Below, one piece after another: positions 19,017-27,523 of a DNA stretch of 64,000 bases. This DNA comes from Bifidobacterium imperatoris. Its GTDB lineage: Bacteria; Actinomycetota; Actinomycetes; Actinomycetales; Bifidobacteriaceae. The stretch spans positions 62,001 to 126,000 of the forward strand of contig NZ_NMWV01000011.1 of the NCBI RefSeq assembly GCF_002860405.1. The letters are read 5' to 3'. The notes below the pieces were generated by a model. It saw nothing but the letters and a program-made list of their open reading frames with translations, did no database searches and was not told the DNA's origin. The position numbers were made by a program, and so were the translations under genes. Every line of letters begins with the position of its first letter. The first letter of the stretch is position 1.

Positions 19017-20261
19017 ATGACTTTCGATCGCAATACTGCGACTGCACCTGTTGCTGCCAGTGCAGCTGCTGTTGAAGACGCATTTAAGAACGACCCCACC
19101 GCCACCCTCGAAGGCGTGCAGGGCAAGGACGTAACCAAGGCTGCCAAGGCCCTTTTGAAGGACTCCGCAAAGCGCGGCGGTGGCTCCATCCAGATGCAGG
19201 ATGTCGTCAAGATTTACCCCGGTGCCACCAAGCGCGCATTGGATGATTTCAACTTGGACATCAAGCCTGGTGAAATGGTGGTGCTGCTCGGCGGTTCCGG
19301 CTGTGGCAAGTCCACGGCCCTGCGCTCGCTGGCCGGCCTTGAAGACATTCAGGGCGGTCGCATTATGGTCGGCGGCCAGGATGTGACTGGCGTGCCGGTG
19401 AACAAGCGCGAGATGGCTATGGTGTTCCAGGCCTATTCGCTCTTCCCTCATATGACCGCACTCGAGAACGTGGAGTTTGGTCTCGAGGTGCGTGGCGTGA
19501 GCAAGGAAGAACGCCGCAAGGTGGCTATGGAGCAGCTTGAATTGGTGGGTTTGGCCGATCAGGCCAAGAAGTACACCCAGCAGATGTCCGGTGGTCAGCA
19601 GCAGCGCGTGGCTCTGGCCCGTGCATTGGCCATCAAGCCGCGTGTGCTGCTTTTGGATGAGCCGCTCTCCGCACTGGATGCCAAGGTTCGTGTGCAGCTG
19701 CGCGACCAGATTCGCCGCATTCAGCTCAGCACTGGTACCACTACCGTGTTTGTGACCCACGATCAGGAGGAAGCTCTGGCCGTGGCTGATCGCATCGGCG
19801 TGATGAACAAGGGCAAGATTGAGCAGATCGCCGCCCCGCAGGACCTCTACCAGCGCCCGGCCACCGAATACGTGGCTACCTTCATCGGTTTGACCAACCG
19901 CTTGCCTGGTGCCTCCAATGGTGAGGAGGCTGTGGTGTTCGGTCAGCGTCTGCCGCTGATCGCCGGTTCCGCCACCGGTGATTCGGTAGCTGTGCTGGTG
20001 CGCCCGGAGAATCTTGCGTTGTCGCTGCCTGATCAGCATAATTCCAAGGTTGGTGAGCGCGCCCGCGTGGAAGTCATTCACTTCCTTGGCTCTCTGGTGC
20101 GTGTGGACACCGTGATTACCTCCGGCGAATTCCAGCGCTGGAATAAGGGCGAGCAGCTGAAGGTCACCGTGCAGCTGCCGGCCAATGAGCTGCCGGCCGG
20201 CCTGTCTTCCGGCGATGACGTCATCGTTACGCCGCGTCCGGTCGCCGCGCTTGCCTGCTGA
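19017..20261 (+). CDS. ABC importer ATP-binding protein (PotA-like)
   Basis: Energises the importer. The 414-residue protein has an unusual 55-residue N-terminal extension, Ala/Lys-rich, before the ATPase domain starts at IQMQDVVKIYPG. Walker A GGSGCGKST is at residues 92-100, the signature is MSGGQQQRVALARAL, Walker B LLLDEPLSALD, and the switch histidine lies in TTTVFVTHDQEEAL. A C-terminal regulatory TOBE-like domain (about 310-410) follows. The extension could be an artefact of start choice, but no good internal ATG with a ribosome binding site is evident. Last gene of the operon. Confidence 0.9.
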   Translation: MTFDRNTATAPVAASAAAVEDAFKNDPTATLEGVQGKDVTKAAKALLKDSAKRGGGSIQMQDVVKIYPGATKRALDDFNLDIKPGEMVVLLGGSGCGKSTALRSLAGLEDIQGGRIMVGGQDVTGVPVNKREMAMVFQAYSLFPHMTALENVEFGLEVRGVSKEERRKVAMEQLELVGLADQAKKYTQQMSGGQQQRVALARALAIKPRVLLLDEPLSALDAKVRVQLRDQIRRIQLSTGTTTVFVTHDQEEALAVADRIGVMNKGKIEQIAAPQDLYQRPATEYVATFIGLTNRLPGASNGEEAVVFGQRLPLIAGSATGDSVAVLVRPENLALSLPDQHNSKVGERARVEVIHFLGSLVRVDTVITSGEFQRWNKGEQLKVTVQLPANELPAGLSSGDDVIVTPRPVAALAC

Positions 20262-20280
20262 GTGTCAGTAGATAGATGAG

Positions 20281-20318
20281 AATGAGCCGCCAACAGTAAT
20301 GCTGGCGGCTTATTTTTT
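20281..20318 (+). terminator. Terminator of the ABC importer operon
   Basis: Stem AATGAGCCGCCA (20281-20292) with TGGCGGCTTATT (20303-20314), one G-T pair, ten-base loop, followed by TTTT. A partial second unit of related sequence (ACTCGAAAATTTAAGCCGCT) follows at about 20333-20360. Confidence 0.88.
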
Positions 20319-20421
20319 GAAAACAGGCATTAACTCGAAAATTTAAGCCGCTACCGTTGCTGCATTATGTGCCGTATCCTGAGAACAAAGGACACGAGCC
20401 GTACTGAGTAGGGGAATGAGT

Positions 20422-21501
20422 ATGAGCCAACCGATGCCGCAACAGCAGCCGCAACCGTCTTTGCCGCAGCTGAACCTTCCGCCATCGCAATGGTCGGAAG
20501 CGCCTCAGCCATCTCAGCCCCAGCGCAACTGGTGGTTTGTGGCACATCGTCGCTTCACATTGATCGGTGTGGCGCTCACTCTGATGATAGTGTTCTGGCT
20601 TGGTCTGAATTTCTTGGCCATTGGCGCTTTGCATCAGCTGTTTGGCTCCAACGTGCCCGCTTGGGCTTCATTATTGGCCTCTTCTGGACCGCTCTATGTG
20701 GTGGCAATGCCGCTCAGCATGCTGATTTTCACACTGGTGCCGGCAATCAAGACTCGTCAGTATGCCATGAAACCGGGCGAATTTATTCAACTGTTTATCA
20801 TGTGCGTGCCGGTGATGTACTTGGGCAACATTATTGGCAATATTCTCTCCGCTGTTATGACGGACGGTCAGGCTACCAACAGGCTCAATAGTGTGGTGGC
20901 AGGTAACGACTGGTGGGTGAATGCGCTCTATATCGGCATTCTGGCCCCCATATTCGAGGAATGGATTTTCCGCAAGGAGATTATTTCCCGTGCTCGTCGG
21001 TATGGCGAGAAAACCGCAATAGTTTTCTCCTCATTGGCATTTGCCTTGTTCCACATGAACCTGTTCCAGTTCTTCTATGCTTTTGGCCTGGGACTGATTT
21101 TCGGATACGTTTACATGCGCACTTCGAAACTTCGCTACACCATAGCCATGCATATGATTATTAATCTCAATGGAACGGTACTGGCGCCGTTGCTGTTGAA
21201 TGCGGTGGATCCGAAGCTGCTGAATGGCGGCATGAGTCAAAGCGAAGTCATGCAGATGATGGAAAGCGGCAATACCGGTGGGGTGGAGATTGTCGGCATG
21301 TATGGCACAGCGCTTATCGCATTGCTGATTGCTGGCATTGTGCTACTGGTGCGATGGAGCCGGCAGCGCCGCTGGGAGTTCTATCCTGCTCCTGAGGAAC
21401 TGCCGGCAGGTCTGAAAGTTCGCACGGCATACGCAAACCCTGGTGTCATTGTGTACTTGCTGCTCACTGTGGGGCTCACCGTGTGGATGCTGTTTGTGTG
21501 A
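20422..21501 (+). CDS. CPBP family intramembrane metalloprotease
   Basis: Membrane protein of 359 residues with a Pro/Gln-rich cytoplasmic N-terminus (1-40) and about eight hydrophobic helices. The CPBP (Abi/CaaX-like) motifs are present: EEWIFRKEIISRAR (EExxxR) near residue 177, and FALFHMNLFQFFYAFGLG with the second metal-binding His. Such proteins are glutamate-type intramembrane proteases acting on prenylated or peptide substrates; in Gram-positives some give bacteriocin self-immunity. No bacteriocin gene is nearby. ATG 20422 is preferred over 20416 because GGGG lies 7 bases upstream. Confidence 0.87.
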   Translation: MSQPMPQQQPQPSLPQLNLPPSQWSEAPQPSQPQRNWWFVAHRRFTLIGVALTLMIVFWLGLNFLAIGALHQLFGSNVPAWASLLASSGPLYVVAMPLSMLIFTLVPAIKTRQYAMKPGEFIQLFIMCVPVMYLGNIIGNILSAVMTDGQATNRLNSVVAGNDWWVNALYIGILAPIFEEWIFRKEIISRARRYGEKTAIVFSSLAFALFHMNLFQFFYAFGLGLIFGYVYMRTSKLRYTIAMHMIINLNGTVLAPLLLNAVDPKLLNGGMSQSEVMQMMESGNTGGVEIVGMYGTALIALLIAGIVLLVRWSRQRRWEFYPAPEELPAGLKVRTAYANPGVIVYLLLTVGLTVWMLFV

Positions 21502-21505
21502 TACA

Positions 21506-21572
21506 GCGGTAGTGCTGATATGAAAAAGCCGAGACTATTAAGGTCTCGGCTTTTTCATATCAGCACTACCGC
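21506..21572. terminator. Bidirectional terminator with 30-bp arms
   Basis: Perfect 30-base arms (21506-21535 and 21543-21572), 7-base loop; the inner part reads AAAAAGCCGAGAC...GTCTCGGCTTTTT. Lies between the convergent CPBP and MscS genes; the right arm ends 3 bases before the mscS stop codon. Confidence 0.92.
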
Positions 21573-21574
21573 AG

Positions 21575-22372
21575 TCACAGATTATCGGAGGAACCACCGT
21601 CTTCCACTAGGTACTGCTGATCCGATTCCGCAATAGCGCGGGCGGCCTTATCGCGAATGGTGGAAAGCAGCACGCCTTGGCGGGCAAACAACAGTACTTC
21701 ACCGGTCATGCCGTACGGGGAGAATCCGGTGAACTTTACCAGCGGCGGCTGGCCTTCCAGAGTCAGGTCTGCGATGGCTGGAGTTACAAGGGCAAGGATA
21801 TTACGGCTGACCTCGCTGGGGTCGCTGGACGCCTTGGCCGTGAACTCCAATGAGGTCATGCTTTCGCTCAATGGGGCAAGCTTGGTGAGTGCCGCCGTAT
21901 TGAGCACGGAATTCGGAATAACCATAATGTCGCCACCGCGGGTGCGGACGGCGGTATGACGCCATGTAATGTCATGTACCACGCCAGTCACGCCCTGCAC
22001 GGTCACCAGATCGCCAGGCTGAATTACACGGCCGAGCATTAGGCCGAAGCCGCCAATCACATTCGCTATCGTATCCTTGAGTCCCAGCGATAAGGCAACA
22101 CCACCAACGCCAAGAGCGGTAACCAGTGTGGTTGGATTAATGCCGAACACTGGTTGCAGCACCATCGCGATAGCTGCCACCCAAATCAGCACACGCGTCA
22201 GATTGACGAAAATCGAAGCGCTTGGAATCTGGGAATTATCCAGTACTGTTCTTAGCAGTCGACTCAATACGCGGTCGGCAGCAAACGCCACCACAATCAT
22301 GAGAATCAGCCAAATCAGTCGGCCGGTGTTTGCTTGGAACCATTGTGCAATAGTTGTTTCAAAATCGCCCAT
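21575..22372 (-). CDS. Small-conductance mechanosensitive channel (MscS family)
   Basis: Releases solutes under osmotic down-shock. ATG 22372 gives 265 residues; GTG 22381 would add three. Three membrane helices are seen: about 14-35 (TGRLIWLILMIVVAFAADRV), 55-80 and the pore helix VTALGVGGVALSLGLKDTIANVIGGF, with its Gly/Ala packing pattern. The soluble MscS beta domain follows (PGDLVTVQGVTGVVHDITWR, TRGGDIMVIPNSVL). Short, E. coli MscS-like size. Alone in its transcript, ending at the shared terminator. Confidence 0.92.
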   Translation of the reverse strand: MGDFETTIAQWFQANTGRLIWLILMIVVAFAADRVLSRLLRTVLDNSQIPSASIFVNLTRVLIWVAAIAMVLQPVFGINPTTLVTALGVGGVALSLGLKDTIANVIGGFGLMLGRVIQPGDLVTVQGVTGVVHDITWRHTAVRTRGGDIMVIPNSVLNTAALTKLAPLSESMTSLEFTAKASSDPSEVSRNILALVTPAIADLTLEGQPPLVKFTGFSPYGMTGEVLLFARQGVLLSTIRDKAARAIAESDQQYLVEDGGSSDNL

Positions 22373-22459
22373 AGTGCTCACTGTATCGAGAGTATTGGTG
22401 GAATTTGTGGAGATAGGTGGACGTTTGCTGAACGTGCAGAGGTTCGCAAACGTTTTTGA

Positions 22460-23890
22460 CTACTCCTGATGCTCGCGACAGGTCTGGCCAAGTCCTCGAG
22501 CCAAACGAATCGGATCGAGAATCTCATCAAGCTGCTCAGCAGGCAGATCAGTGCGCTCGCCGGCTACTTCACGGACCGTGCGACCTGTGTGAACCGCTTC
22601 GGCCGCAATATCCGCAGCCTTCTCATAGCCGATGTAGTGGTTGAGCGCGGCGGAAATCGAAGGAGAAGATTGTGCATAGGCGCGGCCGATTTCAGCATTG
22701 ATTTCAATACCTTCCACACAATTGGTGCGGAAGATTGTCATGGCGCGGGTGAGCAACGCCATGCCGGTAAGCAGCTCATGCACCATCAGCGGGTCGAATG
22801 CGTTGAGCTGTAATTGACCCTCGGCAACAGCCCAATTCACGGTTACATCCATGCCGAAGATGCTGAAACAGCATTGGTTGACGCATTCTGGAATCACCGG
22901 ATTCACCTTGGCCGGCATAATCGACGAACCAGCCTGACGGGCCGGAACATTGAGGTCATTGAAACCGCAGCGTGGGCCGGAATTGAGCAGACGCAAATCG
23001 TCGGCTGCCTTCTTGAGATGCACGGCCAAGCTTTTCACGGCGGCGGATGTGGCCACATAAGCGCCCATATCGGTCATGGCGGCCACTGGGTCGGGAGCAG
23101 CGGTAATGGGTAGGCCGGTGATATTCGCCAAATGCTCAGTGGCGGATTTACGGAATCTGAGGTCCGCGCAGATGCCGGTGCCGATGGCGGTGGCGCCAAG
23201 ATTCAGCTGGGCCAGTAGCGGAACCACGCGGTCGAATGCGGCCAAGTCGGACTTCAACAGGGTGGCGAAGGAGTGGAACTCCTGACCGTACGTCATTGGC
23301 ACGGCATCCTGCAACTGGGTGCGGCCAATGGTCACATCGTTGATGTGTTTATCCGCCAGATCATGGAATGCCTTGGCCAGCTTTTTGGTGGCCTCAGCCA
23401 GCGGTCCGATGGCATCGATCAGTGCCAGTTTGCAGGCGGCAGGATAGGTGTCGTTTGTGGATTGAGATTCGTTGACATCATCGTTGGGGTGAATGTAATG
23501 ATAATCGCCGCGCTTATGGCCGGCGATCTCCAATGCGCGGTTTGCGATGACCTCGTTCATGTTCATATTCGACGAGGTGCCGGCACCTCCCTGCATCACG
23601 TCAACCGGGAATTGGTCGGCAAGCTTGCCGAGTTCGATTTCCTGACAAGCCTGGCGAATCGCTACGGCTTTGGCATGATCGAGCAGTCCGAGTTCCTCAT
23701 TGGCGATGGCGCAGGCGCGCTTAACCGTGGCGTAGGCGCGAATCAGCTCAGGGTGCTGGCCATCGGTGATGCCGGAAACAGGGAAGTTTTCAATGGCTCG
23801 TTGGGTGTGAATGCCCCAATACACATTGTCGGGCACCTCTAGTGTGCCGATGCAGTCATGTTCCAAACGGGTGGTGATATGTTCGCTCAT
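22460..23890 (-). CDS. aspA: Aspartate ammonia-lyase
   Basis: Converts L-aspartate to fumarate and ammonia, feeding the incomplete TCA branch and nitrogen supply. ATG 23890 (MSEHITTRLEHDCIG) has AGGAAG and GGGG upstream, giving 476 residues; ATG 23899 is too close to the site. Family motifs: VPDNVYWGIHTQRAIENFP, GAGTSSNMNMNEVIANRALE, SQSTNDTYPAACKLA, and the catalytic loop GSSIMPAKVNPVIPE. Fumarase shares the fold, but the N-terminus and the ammonia-lyase-like segments favour AspA. A TetR regulator lies 84 bases upstream on the same strand and is a likely controller. Confidence 0.9.
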   Translation of the reverse strand: MSEHITTRLEHDCIGTLEVPDNVYWGIHTQRAIENFPVSGITDGQHPELIRAYATVKRACAIANEELGLLDHAKAVAIRQACQEIELGKLADQFPVDVMQGGAGTSSNMNMNEVIANRALEIAGHKRGDYHYIHPNDDVNESQSTNDTYPAACKLALIDAIGPLAEATKKLAKAFHDLADKHINDVTIGRTQLQDAVPMTYGQEFHSFATLLKSDLAAFDRVVPLLAQLNLGATAIGTGICADLRFRKSATEHLANITGLPITAAPDPVAAMTDMGAYVATSAAVKSLAVHLKKAADDLRLLNSGPRCGFNDLNVPARQAGSSIMPAKVNPVIPECVNQCCFSIFGMDVTVNWAVAEGQLQLNAFDPLMVHELLTGMALLTRAMTIFRTNCVEGIEINAEIGRAYAQSSPSISAALNHYIGYEKAADIAAEAVHTGRTVREVAGERTDLPAEQLDEILDPIRLARGLGQTCREHQE

Positions 23891-23974
23891 AATCCCCATC
23901 TTCCTGTGTTGCGGTCTGAAACGCCAGCATTGAGGGTGGATTGCGCCTTGTGAGAAACCTTGTGAGGCGAAGTG

Positions 23975-24619
23975 CTAGCTATCCAGTTTTCGGGCGTTAT
24001 GTGCGAAGATGCGGTTCCAATACGTGAGCATATTCTCGCGGCTCATGGCAAGATAAATGCCCATAGCCAGTACGGCCACATCTTCCTTGAGCAGGTCCTT
24101 CAGCTCTATGGTGCCGCTCAATTCCGGCCAGCGTTGCAGTACGGCCAGCATACCGCCAACAGAGAATTCGACCATCAGATCGGTTTTCAAATCAAGGTTA
24201 TCGGGGTCTTTTTGCAGCATGCTGATCATTTGCAAGCGTGCGAAGTCGCGCAGTGATTCAGCGAGCTCAACCGTGCTATGCGGGCCGGCGAGTAGAACCA
24301 AACGGTCGAGACGACGATGCTGATTGGGGTCCGAGAGCAAGGCGGTGACGCGTTGACGCCATTGCTCTTCAGGATCGCCACTTGGGTCTGGAGCTTGGTT
24401 GATCGGGATGGCTTCCACCTGATGCATGATGGCGGAATCGGCCAATTCGGGAAGGCTGGAGAAATGATAGTAGAAGGAGTTTCGGTTCACGCCGGCTTCG
24501 TGCACCACATCGGTGACGGTGATCTTGCGGTAATCGCGGTCGGCGAGCAGTTCCCAGAAGGCGTTTTCCAGACGGTCTCGAGCGGGAAGCACTTCGGAGT
24601 CATTGCGTGGGCGTGGCAT
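23975..24619 (-). CDS. TetR family transcriptional regulator
   Basis: 214 residues: N-terminal TetR helix-turn-helix (ARDRLENAFWELLADRDYRK, ITVTDVVHEAGVNRNSFYYH) at about residues 13-58, and an unrelated ligand domain after it. AAAGAGG precedes the ATG. It lies upstream of aspA on the same strand and has a near-consensus promoter with a 13-base palindrome at the presumed start of transcription, which suggests autoregulation. Ligand unknown; aspA control is an inference from adjacency. Confidence 0.9.
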   Translation of the reverse strand: MPRPRNDSEVLPARDRLENAFWELLADRDYRKITVTDVVHEAGVNRNSFYYHFSSLPELADSAIMHQVEAIPINQAPDPSGDPEEQWRQRVTALLSDPNQHRRLDRLVLLAGPHSTVELAESLRDFARLQMISMLQKDPDNLDLKTDLMVEFSVGGMLAVLQRWPELSGTIELKDLLKEDVAVLAMGIYLAMSRENMLTYWNRIFAHNARKLDS

Positions 24620-24662
24620 GGTGTCCTCTTTCGCTGCTGTTGTGAGAGTGGTCAGGGTGTCT

Positions 24663-24703
24663 AATTTTGAAAATTATTATACAATCCAACTAATTTTTGG
24701 CAA
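24663..24703 (-). promoter_or_regulatory. Promoter and candidate operator of the TetR gene
   Basis: On the minus strand: -35 TTGCCA (24698-24703), 16-base spacer, -10 TATAAT (24676-24681), immediately followed by the palindrome AATTTTGAAAATT (24663-24675) where transcription should begin. AT-rich island in a GC-rich genome. A repressor bound there would block the promoter. Confidence 0.65.
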
Positions 24704-24718
24704 GCGATACCATCCGCA

Positions 24719-26047
24719 TTATTGTTCAGCGGATTGCTGAGATTCAGGTTGAGGTTCTGCCTCCGATGGCTGTGATGATGGCTGTGATGCTTGAGCTTGT
24801 TGCGGGCGCTTCGACTTGGCGGTGGAAGCGCGGAACAAAATCAGTAATGCTGAAGTCAGATGGCGGCGATCCTCAGGCGTAAGACCAACGAAAGCGCCCA
24901 GCATTGATGGAATCGATGCCGGGAATCTGCTCATCATTTCACTGAAACTATTGGCACCCGTGGCATGCAGCACAGTGAACAAAGCATCCACAGCGCGCTC
25001 GCGTTGCTCAGTAGTCAGATTCGTAATCCACTGGTTCAATTCCTCATTGAACAATTGCGAACTTGAACTTAAATCCGGTTCGGTGACGAACCTGTCACCA
25101 TCCACCTGCCAGGTATAAGCCGAATGCTGCATGATGCCTTCCGAATCGGAGGCCACCACGCGGCAAGGCTCTGGGGTATCGAAAATCATGCCCACAATCG
25201 AGGAACTGGGCACGATTTTCGTCACCTTCGGCTGAATACCCAAATAGGCGGGACTGGAAACCACATACGACGGGAAACCGGGGCTGTCCAGCGAATAGAC
25301 GTGCTGAATACGCTTCTGTACGGCAGGCTCCGCATTCATCGCGGCGTAAATGGCCAGATTGCCGCCTTTCGAATGCCCCACCAAAATAATCGGACCAGCC
25401 CAAAGACGTGCGACGGTATCCAGATAGGCGCTGGCGGCACGTTGGGCAGGCACTGGGTACTGGAAGGTCATGTTGAAATCTTCCTTCCAGCCGATGAGTG
25501 AATCATCGGTGCCTCTAAAGGAGATGACCAGTGTGCCTTTATGCGTGGGGTTGCGGCGGTTGCGGCCATCCGGCAGCTGGAATGTGGCGGCTGCGAACTG
25601 TGTTTGTTCGCCTCGGTTGACATGTTCCACCACTGCGCCGAGTCGCACGTTGGCAAAGCGCGAGGATTGCGCGCATGCCTGGAACAAATCGTGGGTAAGG
25701 TCAGGGTTGATAACCGACACCACTTGAGGCTCATGCGGCTTGTCGTCGGCAGTTGAGGCGAGCGAGCGGTGCAGTTCCTGATTCGCTTCCGCAAGACTCA
25801 CCGATTCAAGCGCAGGGCGCCAGAGATTCTTCAACCAAATAACAGGATGCTTGGGCTCGAAAGCGCGCAGACGCGACGCGAATGAGGCGCCGGCCGATGG
25901 CTGGGACTCGTCCAACATAAGTGTGGGACTGATATTGGCCACATCCTCATAAATCAGTGTGGCAATCACCAGTGCATCGACTTCGTTGAATGGTTCTGCC
26001 TGAAACGAGCGTTCCTCGGCGTGCACGTATTCGATGATGCCACTCAT
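24719..26047 (-). CDS. DUF2974-type alpha/beta hydrolase
   Basis: 442 residues. The N-terminal part (NEVDALVIATLIYEDVANI) and the lipase core with the nucleophile elbow ILVGHSKGGNLAIYAAM, preceded by LVISFRGTDDSLIGWKEDFN and followed by IQHVYSLDSPGFP, match the Mbeg1-like/DUF2974 family of cytoplasmic hydrolases. Their substrate is unknown. The C-terminus (about 405-442) is a Gln/Ser/Pro-rich tail with no homology expected. No signal peptide. Upstream gap 26048-26242 holds no supported gene. Confidence 0.83.
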   Translation of the reverse strand: MSGIIEYVHAEERSFQAEPFNEVDALVIATLIYEDVANISPTLMLDESQPSAGASFASRLRAFEPKHPVIWLKNLWRPALESVSLAEANQELHRSLASTADDKPHEPQVVSVINPDLTHDLFQACAQSSRFANVRLGAVVEHVNRGEQTQFAAATFQLPDGRNRRNPTHKGTLVISFRGTDDSLIGWKEDFNMTFQYPVPAQRAASAYLDTVARLWAGPIILVGHSKGGNLAIYAAMNAEPAVQKRIQHVYSLDSPGFPSYVVSSPAYLGIQPKVTKIVPSSSIVGMIFDTPEPCRVVASDSEGIMQHSAYTWQVDGDRFVTEPDLSSSSQLFNEELNQWITNLTTEQRERAVDALFTVLHATGANSFSEMMSRFPASIPSMLGAFVGLTPEDRRHLTSALLILFRASTAKSKRPQQAQASQPSSQPSEAEPQPESQQSAEQ

Positions 26048-26242
26048 ACTGTGCCCCCTTGGTTGCGGCTCGTTACTCAGCTTGATCGCCTGGCCGGTGA
26101 AGTTGCCTTATTGCCCGTTCCTGCTTTTAAGAATATTACGAATGTGATTACCGGCCCGTCTGTGACTCTCTCATGGCGAACTATTTCAATGGTTTTCTCG
26201 CCATTCCTGGAGTTGATGATGGGTATGGATTGCAGCGAGTGG

Positions 26243-26800
26243 CTATTGCTGCATGGGGCCGAGGTCGAAGCGCGATAGGTCAACATGTTCATGCTCCAAT
26301 AATTCGGCTTTGACATCCAGCCTTCCACCATATCCACCAAACGATCGGCCTGCCCCGACTACTCGATGGCAGGGCACGATGATGGTGATGGGGTTATGCT
26401 TCACAGCGCCACCCACCGCTTGCGCAGCCATTCGCCCGCCGCCTCGGCGTTCAGCAAGTTCGGCGGCCAGCTCACCGTAAGTCACCGTTTGCCCGTATGG
26501 AATCTCCGCTACCAGTTGCCAGACTTCCTTCTGGAAGGGCGTGCCATGCGGTGCAAGCGGGGGAGCGGAGTCAATGCTTGGGCACCCGCCGGCAAAATAG
26601 GCGGCAAGCCATTGACGGGTTTGCTGAAATACTGGCAGATTCGTATCTCCCGCGGTGCATTCGGATGCGTTGGTTTTTGCCCACCACCAATCTTCAAGGC
26701 AAAGTTCCGTGAGCGAGACGCCATCCGAGCCCATAAGCATTCGACCGATGGGCGTCTCTGCCGTGGCGCGGAATGTGGCGGATGGTAATGATGATGTCAT
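26243..26800 (-). CDS. ogt: Methylated-DNA--protein-cysteine methyltransferase
   Basis: Removes alkyl groups from O6-alkylguanine by transfer to its own cysteine. ATG 26800 (MTSSLPSATFRATAETPIGR) gives 185 residues; the frame extends upstream without a better start. The active-site segment is ITIIVPCHRVVGAGRSFGGY with acceptor Cys in PCHR, and the DNA-binding helix is QTVTYGELAAELAER. The alignment helix contains RRGGGRMAAQAVGGAVKHNP, normal for Ogt. Single gene. Confidence 0.92.
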   Translation of the reverse strand: MTSSLPSATFRATAETPIGRMLMGSDGVSLTELCLEDWWWAKTNASECTAGDTNLPVFQQTRQWLAAYFAGGCPSIDSAPPLAPHGTPFQKEVWQLVAEIPYGQTVTYGELAAELAERRGGGRMAAQAVGGAVKHNPITIIVPCHRVVGAGRSFGGYGGRLDVKAELLEHEHVDLSRFDLGPMQQ

Positions 26801-26827
26801 ACTGTCTATTATTGGTCTGACGTAAAT

Positions 26828-26867
26828 GTAAAACCCTGCCAATCGGTGTTGATTGGCAGGGTTTTAC
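26828..26867. terminator. Terminator between ogt and the flavin-reductase remnant
   Basis: Perfect 17-bp stem GTAAAACCCTGCCAATC (26828-26844) with 26851-26867, 6-base loop and T/A runs inside the stem ends. It sits just downstream of the 41-codon minus-strand gene. Confidence 0.88.
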
Positions 26868-26892
26868 GCTAAAGAAGCTAGAGAACCGGAAC

Positions 26893-27018
26893 TCAGGCCT
26901 CAACGAACTTCAGGAAAGCGTCGGCCTCGGCGGCAAGCTTGGTCTTGCCTTCGTCGGCCAGCTGGTGGTTGAAACCGTTCTTGTGCAGGCTGCCCACAAC
27001 GAATAGAAGCTTGGTCAT
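26893..27018 (-). pseudogene. 41-codon remnant of an NADPH-dependent FMN reductase-like gene
   Basis: A short intact frame with ATG at 27018, a very strong AAGGGGG site 4-5 bases upstream, and TGA at 26893-26895. The first about 23 residues (MTKLLFVVGSLHKNGFNHQL) are the beta1 strand and flavin phosphate loop of the flavodoxin-like FMN reductase family; the last about 18 (GKTKLAAEADAFLKFVEA) resemble the C-terminal helix of the same family. The whole middle, about 130-140 residues, is absent without a frame break. It looks like an in-frame internal deletion. The retained start region and a terminator right behind it suggest it is still expressed; it cannot fold as a reductase. Confidence 0.65.
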
Positions 27019-27296
27019 TGCATCCCCCTTGTATTAGGTGTTTACCGAAAATCATTGTGCGCCGCGGTGTCTGACAATTGCTTCGCGTTGGGCGTAGAGA
27101 GCAGCGTGTGGCGAACTATTGTGAGCAAGGTCACATTGAGATGGAATGAGTGGGAGTGATCAGCGAGAGTGGAGCATGATGTTTTGCGGTGATGCCGCTC
27201 GTGGAAAAACGTTGAAATTCTGCGGAGACACGCGGGGATGATGCATTTTTCCGCAAAGTAGCGTATCTTATTCACCTGTTGCTTCAAACAACACAT

Positions 27297-27369
27297 GCGG
27301 ACATAGCTTAGTTGGTAAAGCGCAACCTTGCCAAGGTTGAGACCGCGGGTTCGAGTCCCGTTGTCCGCT
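27297..27369 (+). tRNA. tRNA-Gly (anticodon GCC)
   Basis: 73 nt: acceptor GCGGACA/TGTCCGC, anticodon stem CAACC/GGTTG with loop TTGCCAA (GCC), T arm GCGGG-TTCGAGT-CCCGT, discriminator T, CCA not encoded. First of a cluster of three tRNAs. Confidence 0.97.
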
Positions 27370-27410
27370 CTCGGAAGACTGAACATTTGATTCAGTCTGA
27401 TGGATGACCC

Positions 27411-27482
27411 GGGCGGTTGGCGCAGTGGTAGCGCACTTCCCTGACACGGAAGGGGTCACAAGTTCGAATCTTGTATCGCCCA
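27411..27482 (+). tRNA. tRNA-Val (anticodon GAC)
   Basis: 72 nt: acceptor GGGCGGT/ATCGCCC, anticodon stem CTTCC/GGAAG with loop CTGACAC (GAC), T loop TTCGAAT, discriminator A. Second of the cluster. Confidence 0.97.
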
Positions 27483-27485
27483 CTC

Positions 27486-27518
27486 GCATAGGCCGGCTTT
27501 GTGCCGGTTTTTCTATGC
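27486..27518 (+). terminator. Hairpin between the two tRNA-Val genes
   Basis: CCGGC-TTTGT-GCCGG with TTTTT following, enclosed by GCATAG (27486-27491) and CTATGC (27513-27518). It may end or process the upstream tRNA transcript. Confidence 0.6.
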
Positions 27519-27523
27519 CAATC

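Noticed and set aside
26021..26278. 85-codon plus-strand frame in the gap between the DUF2974 gene and ogt
   Set aside because: No ribosome binding site, overlaps both flanking genes on the opposite strand and has no recognisable motif.
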